64,000 nt of DNA. It comes from Megaleporinus macrocephalus (lineage: Eukaryota; Chordata; Actinopteri; Characiformes; Anostomidae). Position 1 is the first letter of the stretch, and every line of letters begins with the position of its first letter. The notes beneath the pieces were generated by a model. That model searched no databases and had not been told where the DNA came from. It saw only the letters and a program-made list of their open reading frames with translations. A program made the position numbers and the translations under genes. Below, one piece after another: positions 1-12,349 of the stretch. Location: contig CM038702.1 in assembly GCA_021613375.1 (NCBI GenBank), positions 25,551,849 to 25,615,848 on the forward strand, read 5' to 3'.

Positions 1-1266
1 AACTCCTTCTACACTCATATTAGACTACTACTACACTCACAGTAAACTCCTTCTACACTCATATTAGACTACTACTACACTCACATTAAACTCCCACTAC
101 ACTCACAGTAAACTCCTACTACACTCACATTAGACTACTACTACACTCACATTAAACTCCTACTACACTCATATTAGACTCCTACTACACTCACATTAAA
201 CTCCTACTACACTCACAGTAAACTACTACTACACTCATATTAAACTCCTACTACACTCATATTAGACTACTACTACACTCACATAAACTCCTACTACACT
301 CACAGTAAACTACTACTACACTCACAGTAAACTCCTACTACACTCATATTAGACTACTACTACACTCACAGTAAACTCCTACTACACTCATATTAGACTA
401 CTACTACACTCACAGTAAACTCCTACTACACTCAGAGTAAACTACTACTACACTCACATTAAACTACTACTACACTCATATTAGACTACTACTACACTCA
501 CATTAAACTACTACTGCACTCATATTAGACTACTACTACACTCACATTAAACTCCTACTACACTCATATTAGACTACTACTACACTCACATTAAACTCCT
601 ACTACACTCACAATAAACTCCTACTACACTCATATTAGACTACTACTACAATCACATTAGACTACTACTACACTCACATTAAACTCCTACTACACTCATA
701 TTAGACTACTACTACACTCACATTAAACTCCTACTACACTCAAAGTAAACTACTACTACTACTACACTCATATTAGACTACTACTACACTCACATTAAAC
801 TCCTACTACACTCACAGTAAACTACTACTACACTCACATTAAACTCCTACTACACTCACAGTAAACTACTACTACACTCACATTAAACTCCTACTACACT
901 CATATTAGACTACTACTACACTCACAGTAAACTCCTACTACACTCATATTAGACTACTACTACACTCACATTAAACTCCTACTACACTCATATTAGACTA
1001 CTACTACACTCACATTAAACTCCTACTACACTCACAGTAAACTACTACTACTACACTCATATTAGACTACTACTACAGTCACATTAAACTCCTACTACAC
1101 TCACAGTAAACTACTACTACACTCACAGTAAACTACTACTACACTCACATTAAACTCCTACTACACTCACAGTTAACTACTACTACACTCACAGCAAACT
1201 CCTACTACACTCACAGTAAACTACTACTACACTCACAGTAAACTACTACTACACTCACATTAAATT
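1..1266. repeat. 22-bp minisatellite, about 57 copies
   Basis: Near-perfect tandem array of a 22-bp unit, roughly actcctactacactcacatta with variants (ctc/cta; cacatt, catatt, cacagt). It continues past the left edge of the window. Two variant types often alternate (one beginning aaactcc, the other agactac), which gives a partial 44-bp higher-order period. A few units gain an extra act triplet, for example near 750 and 1040. It ends abruptly in ordinary sequence at about 1266. It lies in what I infer to be gnai1 intron 1. No coding role is evident. Confidence 0.95.
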
Positions 1267-3718
1267 CACATGGCCAAAAACAGCAGTCACCTGGAAATTG
1301 TCTATACTTGTGTCCATGTTTATAGAGGACAGTCTGTCATACAGAGTCCGAAATCCCATTAACAAGTCTATCAGAGGACAGTTTGAGACAAAAAAACAAA
1401 GAAGAAGCATCAGACCTCAAACATGTTTTTGCGTGTTGTCCACATTTGGGGTGAGTTTTGGCCAAGCAATCACTTTAAATGTCAGTCAGCTGTGTGGTTC
1501 CTACATTAGACAGAGCACTAAAGCGGGACACGGTATGTTTGTCGTGTTTCAGCTCAAAATGCCTTATAGTCACAGAGTCAGGAACATTAGTGCTGCAACA
1601 TTAGGCTCAGTGAGCTTACATACCCACACCCACACACATCCACACAGCCCTGTGTTGAGTACCAGCTGTCTAATCCGGAAAGATTTTCTCACGCTGCCCA
1701 GCAGCAACCTGGGAGCCAGGGTGACTTATCAGCTTGCACTGTTAATCTGATATATTAGTTGAAATGTGAACATGAGGCTTCATCAATTAATGAAAATAAT
1801 TAATAGTGACAGACTACAGAGTTTCATTTAGCGTGGTTGGGCTTAAATGATGCGCCGACTAAGTCAGCAGATGTGCAAATTAACACAAAATGGCACTGAC
1901 TGCAGAACAGACATCATCATTCTGTTAAAAAAATAGTTACAAAGCACCACACATACGTGAGCAGACTGCTTAAACTTACCCTTTAGCTTGCACTTTCACC
2001 AAAAAGTATAATACAGATGTTTAGGCACCCTGGCCAAATGCTGATTTTAAATACAACCTCTGCAGTAAACAAGTTTAGAAATTATCATTTTCCCCCACAA
2101 TTTAATGCACAGCTACTTTTTTTGAATAACTTAAAAGAAAAATTAAATAAAATAATGTTCACAAGTTTATATACTACGTCTTACTAAGTCACTCTTCTTT
2201 GTTGAGCACCTCTTGTTCTGCTAAATTCCTGGTATGCTCTTCAGGCACAGCATGTCTAACATTAGTACAGATCTATTGATAATGTTCAGGTTAAGGGGCT
2301 GTACAAACACTTCTACACATTCAGTCTTGACTGGTCTTGAAGTTTTATTGTGCTACTTGCTGCCACACAACCCCAAAGTCTAAGAGATTGCGTTCTTTTC
2401 ATCAAATGCTACTCCATTTTTTGCTCCAAACCACAGAACTTGTTTTCCAAAATAGCCTCTGGCTTGTGTGGATGTGGTGTTGCATACTTCAGACATTGTC
2501 ATCAGTTATAAGGTCATATGTAGAGGTTCTTTTTGATGACTCTCCCATGCAGATCATGTTTGTGCAAGCAGTGGCGTACACTAGAGCAATGTACCTCCTC
2601 TCCTGTGACTGTTAACCTTCTTGCATGTCTTTTGCTTGGATTTCCAGATCTTGCGTTGGATTACGCAGTTCCACTTTACTGCCATTTCCTAATGACATTT
2701 CAGAAAGTGGAAATTGCAGAGTAGATGTGTTTGTAATGTTTTATATAAGCTTCAGCTGCTTAGAGAAGCTCGTGCTTGTTGAGGGTCAGCGTATGGTTTA
2801 AAGAGTCTGATTATTTATCACGCTGTGGAACTGTCGCCAGCTGGCAATTCCTGACATGTTACATTTGTTACATTAACAACATTGGTTGTAGACTTCTGAG
2901 ACTTTGAGACAACTGGAACAATGCCCAAGCTTTTGTACAAGTTATTTATTAAAACTACAAGCTACAGTGGACGTAGTGTTTCCTTTTAGTTCATCATACA
3001 TTAATCGATCTTGCCAGACAAACTATTAATAAAGCTGATGGCAAAACGAGGGGAACTGAAATAGTCAATTAGCCCTACTAAAATGAACTGGTGGGTTCAG
3101 AGACTTCAAAGAAGTACAGTGATGAGCCCACAAGCTCAAACAGAGCACATTTTAACCTGTAGTTGCTTATTACTGATTTGTTTAAGCAGAGTTATATGAT
3201 AAAATGCTACTGATGTGTGAATACTTGTTTCAAACACATAATTTGTAAATCTCCCTGTATGTGTCATATCAGCTGAGCTCAGTAATGCTCCATATTTAAT
3301 GGTGTGTGTGTTACTGGGCAAGATCATCTTACATTACCTTACTTCCTTTATCTGTGCCTGTTATCTTAATATTGTGTAATTTGAACAAGCCAACACAAGT
3401 TTGTGACAGAGAGAGAGAGAGTAAGAGGAAAAAGAGATGTGGGGACGATCTCAGTAACCAGGACTTTAGTGCGACAAACATGTCAGATCATTAGTCTGCA
3501 TGCACAAGGGCATTTTTGCATCAATCAAAGATGCACATCTCACCACTGTTTCAATAAGTAGCGTGCACTGACCGACAACAGACAGATAAAAAATTCTGTT
3601 CTCTTTAAAAAATTGACCAGTTTGGACGCACTGTAATCTCAGAACATTACTTTGTGTCAGCCAATAAGAGTCTGGCTGGTGGGGCGGGGTGCTTCAGATC
3701 AAATAGTCAAATAGTCAA
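1267..3718. other. Unremarkable intronic sequence (inferred gnai1 intron 1)
   Basis: AT-rich non-coding sequence. The longest reading frame (1298-1750, plus) encodes no domain I recognise and has no splice context. It includes a short CA-rich patch near 1620-1646 and a GA patch near 3410-3422. I see no exon, RNA gene or clear mobile element. Confidence 0.5.
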
Positions 3719-3935
3719 TTCACATCCGGAGCTATACAGTCCAACTCTAAAGATCTATAACAGCTCACATCCGGACATGTGAAATCCAATTCAAAGATCT
3801 ATCAGCTCACATCTAGAGTTGTACAGCCCAGTTGTACAGCATCTCCAAGGATCTATAATAACAGCTCACTTTCAGAGCTGTACAATCTCACTCCAGGGAT
3901 TTATAACAGCTCACATCCAAATCTGTGCAATCCAT
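3719..3935 (+). repeat. Short decayed tandem repeat, period about 42-60 bp, five copies
   Basis: Five imperfect units, each beginning with a version of tcacatccgg, start near 3720, 3765, 3807, 3867 and 3911. Each carries a following agatctat-type segment. Divergence between units is high, so the array is old. It is non-coding and lies within inferred gnai1 intron 1. Confidence 0.75.
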
Positions 3936-4019
3936 TTAATCAGATTTTCCGTACAACAAGAAAACAGAATTAAACAAATGAGAACATTTTTAAAAAATAC
4001 CGTACATGGACTTGAGGTA

Positions 4020-4760
4020 TGAGGTAAATGATCCAGTATCTGCGTGTGGCAAGGGTATGTGAAAATGATCCTGACGTTTTCCTTCAGAATTCTCTGGTAG
4101 AACTCATTGCTCCATTAATGAAAGAAAGCCATCCTGGCCCAGATGCAGCAAAACAGGCCCAAACCACTACCATCATCATGATTGACTGATAAGATAAATT
4201 ACACTGGAATGCATGTTTTACCCTCTAAAGACATAACACTTCTCGCTTAAGCTCAAATGTTCTTTTGTGGTCTCATTCGTACACAAAACATCTGTCCTAC
4301 AGCTTTCCTGGTTTGTTTAGTGAACTGCAGTCCAGCAGTAATGTTCTTTTGGGAGACTGGTGGCTTTCTCCTTGTGACCCTTCCATGCACACCACTGTTC
4401 CCCTGATGGCGAACTATGAACGTTAACATTAGCTCTTACGAAATAGGTCTTTAGTTGCTTAGAAGTTAGTCTGGGTTTTTTTGTGACCTTACAGATTGTC
4501 ACTTGCTCTTGGAGTGATCAACCACTCCAAGCAAGAGTGGTCTTGAGTTTCCGCCATTTGTACACAATTTGTCTGACCATGCTAATTGCAGAGGTTCACT
4601 TACTTTTGCCTCTTATATTGATGTAATATTGCCATATTTTCCTATTAATAAATAAATAAATGACCATGTATAATATTTTGCCTTAATTATTTAATTGGGT
4701 TCTATTGATTTATCTACTTTTAGGATTGGCATGCAATACAGAAAATTCTAAAGAGATTTA
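4020..4760 (+). mobile_element. Degenerate interspersed repeat, non-autonomous DNA-transposon-like
   Basis: The text resembles a repeat I recall as widespread in teleost genomes. Recognisable segments include ttgctcttggagtgatc, tttgtacacaatttgtctga, gttcacttacttttgcc and a final ctacttttaggattgg. No intact reading frame is present. The family name is not assigned because I recall the text rather than having searched it. A short inverted repeat (ccactccaag and its complement) sits at about 4510-4535. Confidence 0.55.
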
Positions 4761-4975
4761 CAGCTCCACTCTTCCACTATTACCATAAGCAAAATCTGAC
4801 CTTACTATCAGAACTGTCAACTATTATGCCACCCAGCTAGGATAACTAGCCCAGCTTAGCTAAGTTCCATCAGCCAGAAGAACAGTCAAGGAGGTACTCT
4901 AGACGGGAGGATGAATTAAGTTTTACCAGTAATAATATCTTAAATATGTCACATCTTGTCCTAGAAGCAACATAT

Positions 4976-5223
4976 TATACCTGTCCAATGAAAAACATGT
5001 CATCTTTGAAATTACAATTTTACAAGAGAGGGCAAAACTGTCTTTACTTTCAGTGTAAGTCAATGGAACCAGAATTTATTTACATGTAATTTTGAAGCAT
5101 TTCTGTTGGTCCATTTATCCTAATATTTATATCACACAATATAAATTGCAGTTAAAATGTTTAACTGATGCAGAAAAAAAAAATTGAAAAACGAAGATAC
5201 ACATTTTTCTTTGGACTGTGACC
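4976..5223 (+). mobile_element. MITE-like element (TIR family 'ggacagtgac'), copy A
   Basis: The left end reads ctgtccaatgaaaaaca. The right end reads tttttctttggactgtgac, which is approximately its reverse complement. The interior (cagtgtaagtcaatggaacc, ttctgttggtccattt) matches copies near 12.3, 31.1 and 39.4 kb. It is small, has terminal inverted repeats and lacks any transposase, which fits a non-autonomous DNA transposon. Confidence 0.65.
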
Positions 5224-6690
5224 ATATGCAACTAATCATCACATTTAGCAGTTGTGCTCAGAGGTTCACATTATTTTTTCATCTGTTGTCATATTTCACT
5301 TAGTTCTGAATTACGTTCTGATTTTCTTGAAAAAGTAAAAGCGAAGTGGTACTTTTCTCATTTCATTTAAGATCAAATAGACCTACAACAAAATATCATC
5401 TTACAGATCATTACAGTGCTGATGAGAATTAGGAATAGTTGTTAAGAGGTTAGAAGATGCTGTATACTTCGCTCTCCTGCACCAGTTAATGCTGATGCAT
5501 TCAACCAGTGCATTCATACAGCAACCTTTAATTCATGCAATTTATATAACGGTATATGAAACAGCACTCAGTATTTAGTTTATCACCTACTTCAAACTTT
5601 GTTGAGTTGTTATGTAATCTCTTACAGATTGCTTCTGTGGGTATTGATACCATATGACATGCTATAAACTGCCTAAAGTACATAGCAGAAGCATAGCAGA
5701 AAACAGCAGTAGCAGCCTTAACATAACAGTTACAGTGTCAGAAACTGTATAAGTGAGGTTCCTCAAGGTAATTCTGCATACAGTGTACGTGAAATGCACC
5801 ACTCTAAAGAATCCTACAAAGTCAGAATTGCGGTAGTAAAAGAAACCAGACATTAAAAAAAGAGTTGAATATGCTGAAACTTTACATGGTTATGAATATG
5901 CTTATCAGCGCTATTCAACCTTTCTAAATAACTTATAGCTGTGGTTAAAATAATTATACCTGTGTTGTAGACATTGCGTCCCCTGCTTCCTATTACCACC
6001 CCTGTAAAGACGTCTGAGCCAGTTTTTTTGTTTATACCAAACCACTGAATTCATCTCAATCACTTTTTTTATGTAGAAATGCTGAAAATAAATGTCACTA
6101 CAACAGCTCAAGTGGTTTGAGGCAAAGGTGTAATAAAGTTAATTGGTGGGGTATAAGCTTCCATTACTTGTTATCTACATTAGTCAAATACTTTTTAATC
6201 GATTAAAAACAGCTGCTACTGTAAAGATCTGATAGTGTGGCAGTAGGCAATTTCTAATTCAACAGCAAGTCATACTAACAAAAGCTAGGTTTCAGCAAAG
6301 ACATCTTTAAGAAAGCTGTCCACCAGTTGTCCACCAGAAGCCTGACTTCACTGAGCGATTAAAAAAAAAAAGCATTTCCGTCTATTTAAACATCTTATTT
6401 AGCCGTGAAAGGAAAGCTGTTTCCTCTTGAGTAACCCATAGCTTCTCTGATGGTGTAAGAGGGGAAACCTCATAGGTCCTCTCTGCAGCAGGATGTGCCG
6501 TGATGTGGGGCTTTTGGCAGGCCTCTAACTGCCATCTGTTTGGGTGGTGTGTGTTCTCAACCATGTTGACTCACTATGGGGGGCGAGAAAACACTGCTTT
6601 GGCTCAGGAAAATTCTCAATTCTGAGCTGCCAGCAACCCAAAGATGAACAATGAACAAGCCAGTGATGTCAGTGTATGGAACCACAGTCC
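5224..6690. other. Intronic sequence with one interspersed-repeat trace
   Basis: AT-rich and non-coding. Around 6138-6170 there is a copy of a short motif (aattggtggggtataagctt) that recurs near 22.46 kb and 44.28 kb and marks a dispersed family of unknown type. No gene is seen. Confidence 0.45.
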
Positions 6691-6704
6691 AGATGACCAG
6701 TGAT

Positions 6705-6760
6705 TGTATGTGTGTGTGTGAGAGAGAGGGGGGGGGAGGGGATAGATAGAGGAGATAGAG
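6705..6760. repeat. GT / GA / G-run low-complexity patch
   Basis: A (TG)n run passes into (GA)n and then a run of nine or more G, followed by gata-type repeats. This is simple-sequence DNA within inferred gnai1 intron 1. Confidence 0.8.
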
Positions 6761-6869
6761 ATTGAGACAGTGAGCAAAAGACAGGAAGAGAGACAAAGAC
6801 ACTGGGAGAATATATGTCTATATGTATTGTGAGGGTCTGTATGTGTGTTACACTGTCACAACAACCTGA

Positions 6870-9760
6870 TAGGCCAAACCTTTGTGTAACCCAGTGCCCA
6901 ATTGCACCTGCATGTGTTCGGTTGCCCCTCCATGTGTTCTATTAACCCTGCATGTGTTCTACTGCTGCTGTATGTGTTCAGTTGCCCCTGTGTGTGTTCT
7001 ATTGCCCATCCAGTCAGTATTATCACTGCTGACTCCAGTCCGTATTATTTTCCTGTATGTTTTGTTGACCCTGTGTGTTCTAGTACCCCTCCAGCCTACT
7101 TTGCCCCCTAGCCCACCACCACCATTTCTCCAGTCTAAATTATTGACCCCCATATTGCAATTTAAAGCCAGCTCTAGTGAGCATAACTACTGATTCTGTA
7201 TGTTCTACTGCCCCACAACTGTTCTACTACCCCACCAGTCTGTATTATCGCCCACCTAGTGTGTTTTGCTGCATGTTCCATTGCCCCAAAGCTTTGTATG
7301 CCTTTAGTCACTGCGCTTTTAACCATCCCTAATCCCTACTTTTATATCCATATACATATCTGTTTTACTAGGCACTCTCCTCCACTGTGTATTATTCTTC
7401 CATTTTTTCCATTCTGTATTATTTTAGCCCCCTCCAGTCAGTGGCACTACCCACCGAATCTGTTCTACTCCCCTGTTTGTGTCTTACTCTGTTGTGTCTA
7501 CTAGCTATTAACTTTTTATCACTCAGTCTATACTGTCATCTCTGTGTTTTGCCACTTGTGTTCTCTACTGACCATTCAGTGTAAATTACCCCCCATCCCT
7601 CAAGTCTGTACTATTACCTACCACGTTCAATCTGTTGCCCCTGTGTGAACTATTGCCTTCACAGCTTTTTCAGTTTGTACTGACTGTTTTATTGCTTGTG
7701 TTTGAGTCTCACTGTGTTATACTGTCCTGTGTTTGTTTTGTTACCTCTGTGTATGTGTTCTATGACCCTCCAGTCTATATTATTATTACTCAGCTGGTCT
7801 ATTCTATTACCACTGTGTGTTTTCTTTTGCCACTCCAGTCGGCAATATTACCCCATCCCCTTTCCCTGTCTGTGTTAATACCACATCCATTTTTAAGTGT
7901 GTTATATCTGTCCCCTCCAGTCTGTCTTATTGCTCATCCAGACTCTTCTATTGCCCTGTGTGTGTTTCATTACCCCATAGTGTGTTCTGTTGCCCCTGGG
8001 TGACTTTTATTGCCACTCGATGCTAATTAATCCAGTTGTTTTTATTTTCCCAACCCTCGAAAAAAATATTTATTATTACTGCCCCTTCTATATTATATTC
8101 TTTCTGTTACTGGCATGTGACTGTACTGCTCATACAGTCTATATTTTTACCTCCCCCCTGCCTTCGGGTTTGTATTATTATAATTTAGCTCATAGTCTAC
8201 ATCATAAACTTCCTCCGCTTTCCTGTATGTATTATTACATCCTCCTCCAGTCTGTATTACAACTCACCAAGTCTGTTCCATTGCCTCATGTGTGTTCTGT
8301 TCCCTCTGTTTGTGTTCTACTGCACCTCCACCCTGTACTATCACACACATTCCGCCTACCCAGTGTATGTATGCTGCTCTTTCTGTTTTTTAATGACTTG
8401 TTCTATTGTTTCATGATGCCCCTTTATGTGTTCTATTGCTCTACCTGTCTGTATTCATTTTAATTTGCCCTTTTCCAGTATGTATTATTACTGCCCCTTT
8501 CCAGTATTTATTTTAATCGTCTGAGTCGGATCTGTGTGTTCCATTGGCCCATATGAGTTCTATTTCTTTTACAGTCTGTATTACTATCCACCAACTATTT
8601 CCAGTATGTATTATTATTGCCCTTTCCAGTCTTAATTACAGTCTTTATATTATATTTATTATACTGATGTGTGTGTTCTATTACTTATTCAGTCTGTTAC
8701 CCCCACCTCTCCAGTCTGTATTATTATCCGCTGGCCTTATCCAGTATGTATTATTATTGCCCTTTCCAGTCTTAATTACAGTCTTTATATTATATTTATT
8801 ATTCTGTGGTGTGTGTTCTATTGCTTATTCAGTCTACGTTACCCCCACCTCTCCAGTCTGTATTATTATTCGCTGCTCTTATCCAATATGTATTATTACT
8901 GGCCTTTCCAGTCTTTATTACGGCCTTTATATTATATTTAATTTTCTGTTGTGTGTCTATTGCTTATTCTGTGTTACCCCCACCCCTCCAGTCCGTTTTA
9001 ATATCCGCCACCCTCATCCAGTTTGTATTATTATTGCCCTTTCCAGTCTTTATTACAGTCTTTATATTATATGTATTGTTCTGTTGTGTGTGTGTTCTAT
9101 TAATTATCCTCTGCCCTTATCTAGTATGTATTAATATCACCCTTTTCTAGTCTTTACCTTAACCTAGTGAGTCTGTATGTGTAGTCTGTATGTTCCATTG
9201 CTCATTCAATCTATATTACCACAACCCCTCCAGTCTGTATCCACCACCTAATTCCAGTATGTATCATTACTGCCCTTTCCAGTCTTTATTACAGTCTTTA
9301 TATTATATTTATTGTTGTGTGTCTATTGCTTATTCTGTTACCCCCACCCCTCCAGTCCGTTTTAATATCCGCCGCCCTCATCCAGTATTTATTATTATTG
9401 CTCTTTTCCAGTCTTTACTATAACCTAATGATTCCATTCTGTTGTGCGTTCTATCACTCATTCAATCTCATTCAATCCAGTTTGTATTATTATCCACCGC
9501 CATCATCCAGTATGTATAATCATTGCCCTTTTCCAGTCTTTACCTTAACCTAGCGAGTCTGTGTGTGTTGTATTGCTCATCCTGTCTGTTCTACCGCCCA
9601 ACGCCCCCCCGCCCCCGAACACACACCACTTCAGTCTGTATTATGACGGCGGATTTCTCCAGTCTACCCACTCAGTGTGTTCTACTGCCCTGTGTGTGTT
9701 TTGTTGGCCCTGAAGCCCCGTATTATACCTCCACTGTGTATTATACCCCCCACCCCTGGT
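6870..9760 (+). repeat. 2.9-kb decayed tandem array, pyrimidine-rich on plus strand
   Basis: Endless variants of a short motif such as tgtgttctattgcccctccag and cagtctgtattattactgccc. Between 8600 and 9520 a higher-order unit of about 135-140 bp is visible; ccagtatgta-type starts fall near 8601, 8741, 8883, 9018, 9253, 9382 and 9509. Base composition is strongly strand-asymmetric (T and C on plus). Many overlapping reading frames run through it because the repeat happens to lack stops. They show no domain and I do not treat them as genes. The array ends about 40 bp below the gnai1 exon 1 splice donor. Confidence 0.85.
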
Positions 9761-9800
9761 TTCCGGTGTGTTGTGTTTAAAGCCCCCTTCTCTCTCTTAC

Positions 9801-9918
9801 CCAGTAGCAGTAGCTTCACCTCGCGCGCTGCTTTTTCTCCATCGTCCCGCAGGTTGCGGTCGATCATCTTGCTGCGCTCCACCGCCGCTTTATCCTCCGT
9901 GCTCAGCGTGCAGCCCAT
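9801..9918 (-). CDS. G protein subunit alpha i1, coding exon 1 (5' part only)
   Basis: Encodes the first 39 residues plus one base of an inhibitory G-alpha subunit, beginning [20 protein letters not shown] and ending KLLLL. The G-alpha-i family is a GTPase that couples receptors to inhibition of adenylyl cyclase at the inner plasma membrane. Gly2 and Cys3 are the family's N-myristoylation and palmitoylation sites. The rest of the exon is the amphipathic N-terminal helix that contacts beta-gamma. The exon stops one base into the Gly codon that opens the P-loop, the conserved GNAI exon 1 junction, followed by donor gtaaga. The start is chosen because family members all begin MGC and myristoylation requires Gly2. 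Near-identity fits gnai1 or gnai3; linkage to cd36 and sema3c favours gnai1. Exons 2 onward were not found between 1 and 9800 and must lie to the left. The gene is divergent from cd36. Confidence 0.93.
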
Positions 9919-10325
9919 CCTCACACACACACTCACACACACGATATCAGCATGCACGGCCCTTCACTGCTCCCTCTTTCTCTCTCTCACAGCCTTGCGT
10001 GAATGTAGCGGATGGCCAAAGAGGGGCTTCTCCTCTTATTAATCCGAGAATGTTCTCCGTTTCTTCCACCTGCAGGAACACACTCTGCGGGTCGCAGGCA
10101 CGCGCACACGCTGCTTGGTAAACAGGCGCTAAACGGCTCCCTTCGTCTCGCGCGTCCATCAAACAGCTGCTGCTGCTGCTGTCTTCTTCTCTCCTTCCTA
10201 CTCTACAACACGGCAGCGCGCGCCCGTCCGCTCCAGTGCGCGTGCTCGCCAATGTTTGTGTGCGCGCGTGTGTGTGTGGGCGCGTGCTCGAGCTTGTTGC
10301 AAAACGTGCGTGCACGCGGAGAGTT
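9919..10325 (-). promoter_or_regulatory. gnai1 5'UTR and CpG-island promoter
   Basis: Directly upstream of the gnai1 start (minus strand). The sequence is unusually CpG-rich for this window, with many gcgcgc, cgcg and gcacgcg words between about 9810 and 10325, and then drops sharply to AT-rich DNA. This is typical of a housekeeping-type CpG-island promoter without a TATA box. It includes a (CAG)5 tract on the gene strand at about 10168-10182. A seven-codon upstream frame (ATG at 9953, stop ending at 9933) is also present. The transcription start cannot be placed from sequence. Confidence 0.75.
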
Positions 10326-10441
10326 ATAGAATAAATACAAATCTACCGTGTGGTCTAAATATATTTGTAATAAGTGAACAATTCAAATATTTCAATTAGC
10401 TTTAGTTTTTTTGCACACAGTCTCAACTTTATGTGTATGAC

Positions 10442-10545
10442 TAAAGGGGACCACCACCAGTTTTTAAAATTCTGCAAATTTAACTGGCATTTAAATCCAC
10501 CTGACTTACTGACTAGATGTCTTTATAGTTGTGGTGATGGGAACA

Positions 10546-10546
<1 letters not shown>
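10442..10546 (+). repeat. Duplicated 100-bp unit, copy 1
   Basis: Begins taaaggggaccaccacc and includes tctgcaaatttaactg and ctgacttact. It is about 85-90% identical by eye to 11424-11518. Both copies run directly into a long AT microsatellite, so the unit and its AT tract look like one repeat family or one duplicated block. Confidence 0.8.

Positions 10547-10638
<92 letters not shown>
10547..10638. repeat. (TA)n microsatellite
   Basis: About 92 bp of uninterrupted TA dinucleotide. Confidence 0.98.
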
Positions 10639-10639
<1 letters not shown>

Positions 10640-11423
10640 CATCAGTTCATTTAATAACTTTCTGTGATGTAGACTCCCGAACTCTTAAACTCTCTAGAAC
10701 CGAGCAGTCTTTTACTCAAATAATATTGTATACATCATAATTGAATTAGGCAAAAAAGCAATGCAATAGACAGATAAGCAATGTTTGTCCCTTGTATGAT
10801 CAATCCATCCATTAATCAATGAATTAATCAATTAATCAATAAATGTGCAATATTAATAAATATATAAATCAATAGATACAAAATTAAATCTAGACAAACA
10901 TAAGTTTGTTGATTAGCTTGGAAACTTACATGATTTTCCATGTGCTGATTAAGTGGTAACGTTAACCCCCACATAAACAATATGTTTTTGAAACATAAAA
11001 TATTATTATTATTTTGCTTACAGTTGTGTTGTATGGTATTGATAAGCTTGGGGGTTCCATATGAACACTAGCAGTAGGAGTAGAGTAGAAGTAGAAGAGC
11101 AGTAGAAGAGTCCCAGTGCTCCAGTACATCTAATCTTATGACGTCAGCAAATCCTTCATTCTCATCCTCTAGACAGTTATTCACTCTGTGCGGAAGCAGG
11201 GGTTCATTTAAGACGCAGCTTCGGGATTGTCTAAATAGGTCAGCGATGTGAGTGATGAATAGAGTGATGATCAGTGATAATTTTAGACCATTAAGTCATA
11301 GCTTTATCTTAAACAACCTGTTAAAGCACATTACTCAGCGGAGGAATGCATTGTTATTTCTACTGTTATTATTAAATTAAACTACTTGTTTGCTTGAACT
11401 TTTGTAAAAGTTGTATATATATA
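10639..11423. other. Gene-free spacer
   Basis: AT-rich with short atta/aatc runs (10800-10870) and a tag-rich patch near 11070-11110. No coding or RNA feature is recognised. Confidence 0.45.
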
Positions 11424-11516
11424 TAAAGGGGACCACCACCCATTTTTTAATTTCTGCAAATTTAACTGCTATTTAAATCAACCTGACTTACTCACTAGAT
11501 GTCAGTGTATATATTC

Positions 11517-11518
<2 letters not shown>
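11424..11518 (+). repeat. Duplicated 100-bp unit, copy 2
   Basis: Second copy of the unit at 10442-10546, in the same orientation and followed at once by another AT tract. Confidence 0.8.

Positions 11519-11611
<93 letters not shown>
11519..11611. repeat. (AT)n microsatellite
   Basis: About 93 bp of AT dinucleotide, almost the same length as the tract at 10547. Confidence 0.98.
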
Positions 11612-11612
<1 letters not shown>

Positions 11613-12224
11613 CACAATAATTAAAATTGGAGTAAAATGACTAAGCCTTAGTCCATGTTTCGGTCCAGGTCTTCATCATTAGCACATTGTCAGATCTCAT
11701 TCTAAGGCTTTTTCTCACCCTTCAGTCCAAGGTGACACACAGAAGCACATTTTCACCTCACAGTGGAGCATATGAACACGCTCAGTAATTACTTCACCCA
11801 CACACTTCCTGTTGGTCCAGGAACTGTCCTTTAAAGGCCCATGAAAACCATTTCTGCTTCTCCTTCATTAACAGATCACCCCATAGATGGTCATCCAGCT
11901 TAACGCCTCAGTGGAGGTTTGTACATCATATTAGCCATGTTAGCCTTGAAACACTTTTTTCAAGAGTACGAAGATGTATAAAATTTGATTTTATGTTGTT
12001 AAATATGCATATATCTTAATTAAACGAGTGATGTTTACATCAGGTGGGGTTTCTCATCACTGATACATAAGAGACTTTAAATGAGAGACAATAAAAAACA
12101 TTACAATACATATTATGTACAATTTATTCTGCTTTTCTCTTGACTTTTCATGGTTATCTCCTGCTTAAGATTATAGCAGTTGTCATTTTGTGATTTTGAG
12201 TTTTCCACATCATTTGAACAGGGC

Positions 12225-12349
12225 AATGGTCGTTTACATTATGTGAAAATTTTAATGAATGGACCAATAGGAGTGCTCCAAAAATGTTTCCATTGAGTTA
12301 CAATTGAGTTGCAATTTTGGAGATACCTGCTTTTCATTGGACAGCGACA

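Noticed and set aside
1298..1750. 150-codon plus frame next to the 22-bp array
   Set aside because: No recognised domain, codon pattern or splice sites; located in inferred gnai1 intron 1.
6882..9780. Many overlapping plus-strand frames of 60-196 codons
   Set aside because: All come from the decayed array that lacks stops; the translations are low-complexity and inconsistent between units.
9682..9957. Longer gnai1 frame starting upstream of MGC and running past exon 1
   Set aside because: Its first codon is GTG, not ATG; it would abolish the myristoylated Gly2, and its end is intron sequence beyond a good donor.
10531..10740. Ile/Tyr-repeat frames over AT tracts
   Set aside because: Microsatellite translation, not a gene; the same applies to the GA tract at 58648-58986 and the CA tract at 55557-55818.
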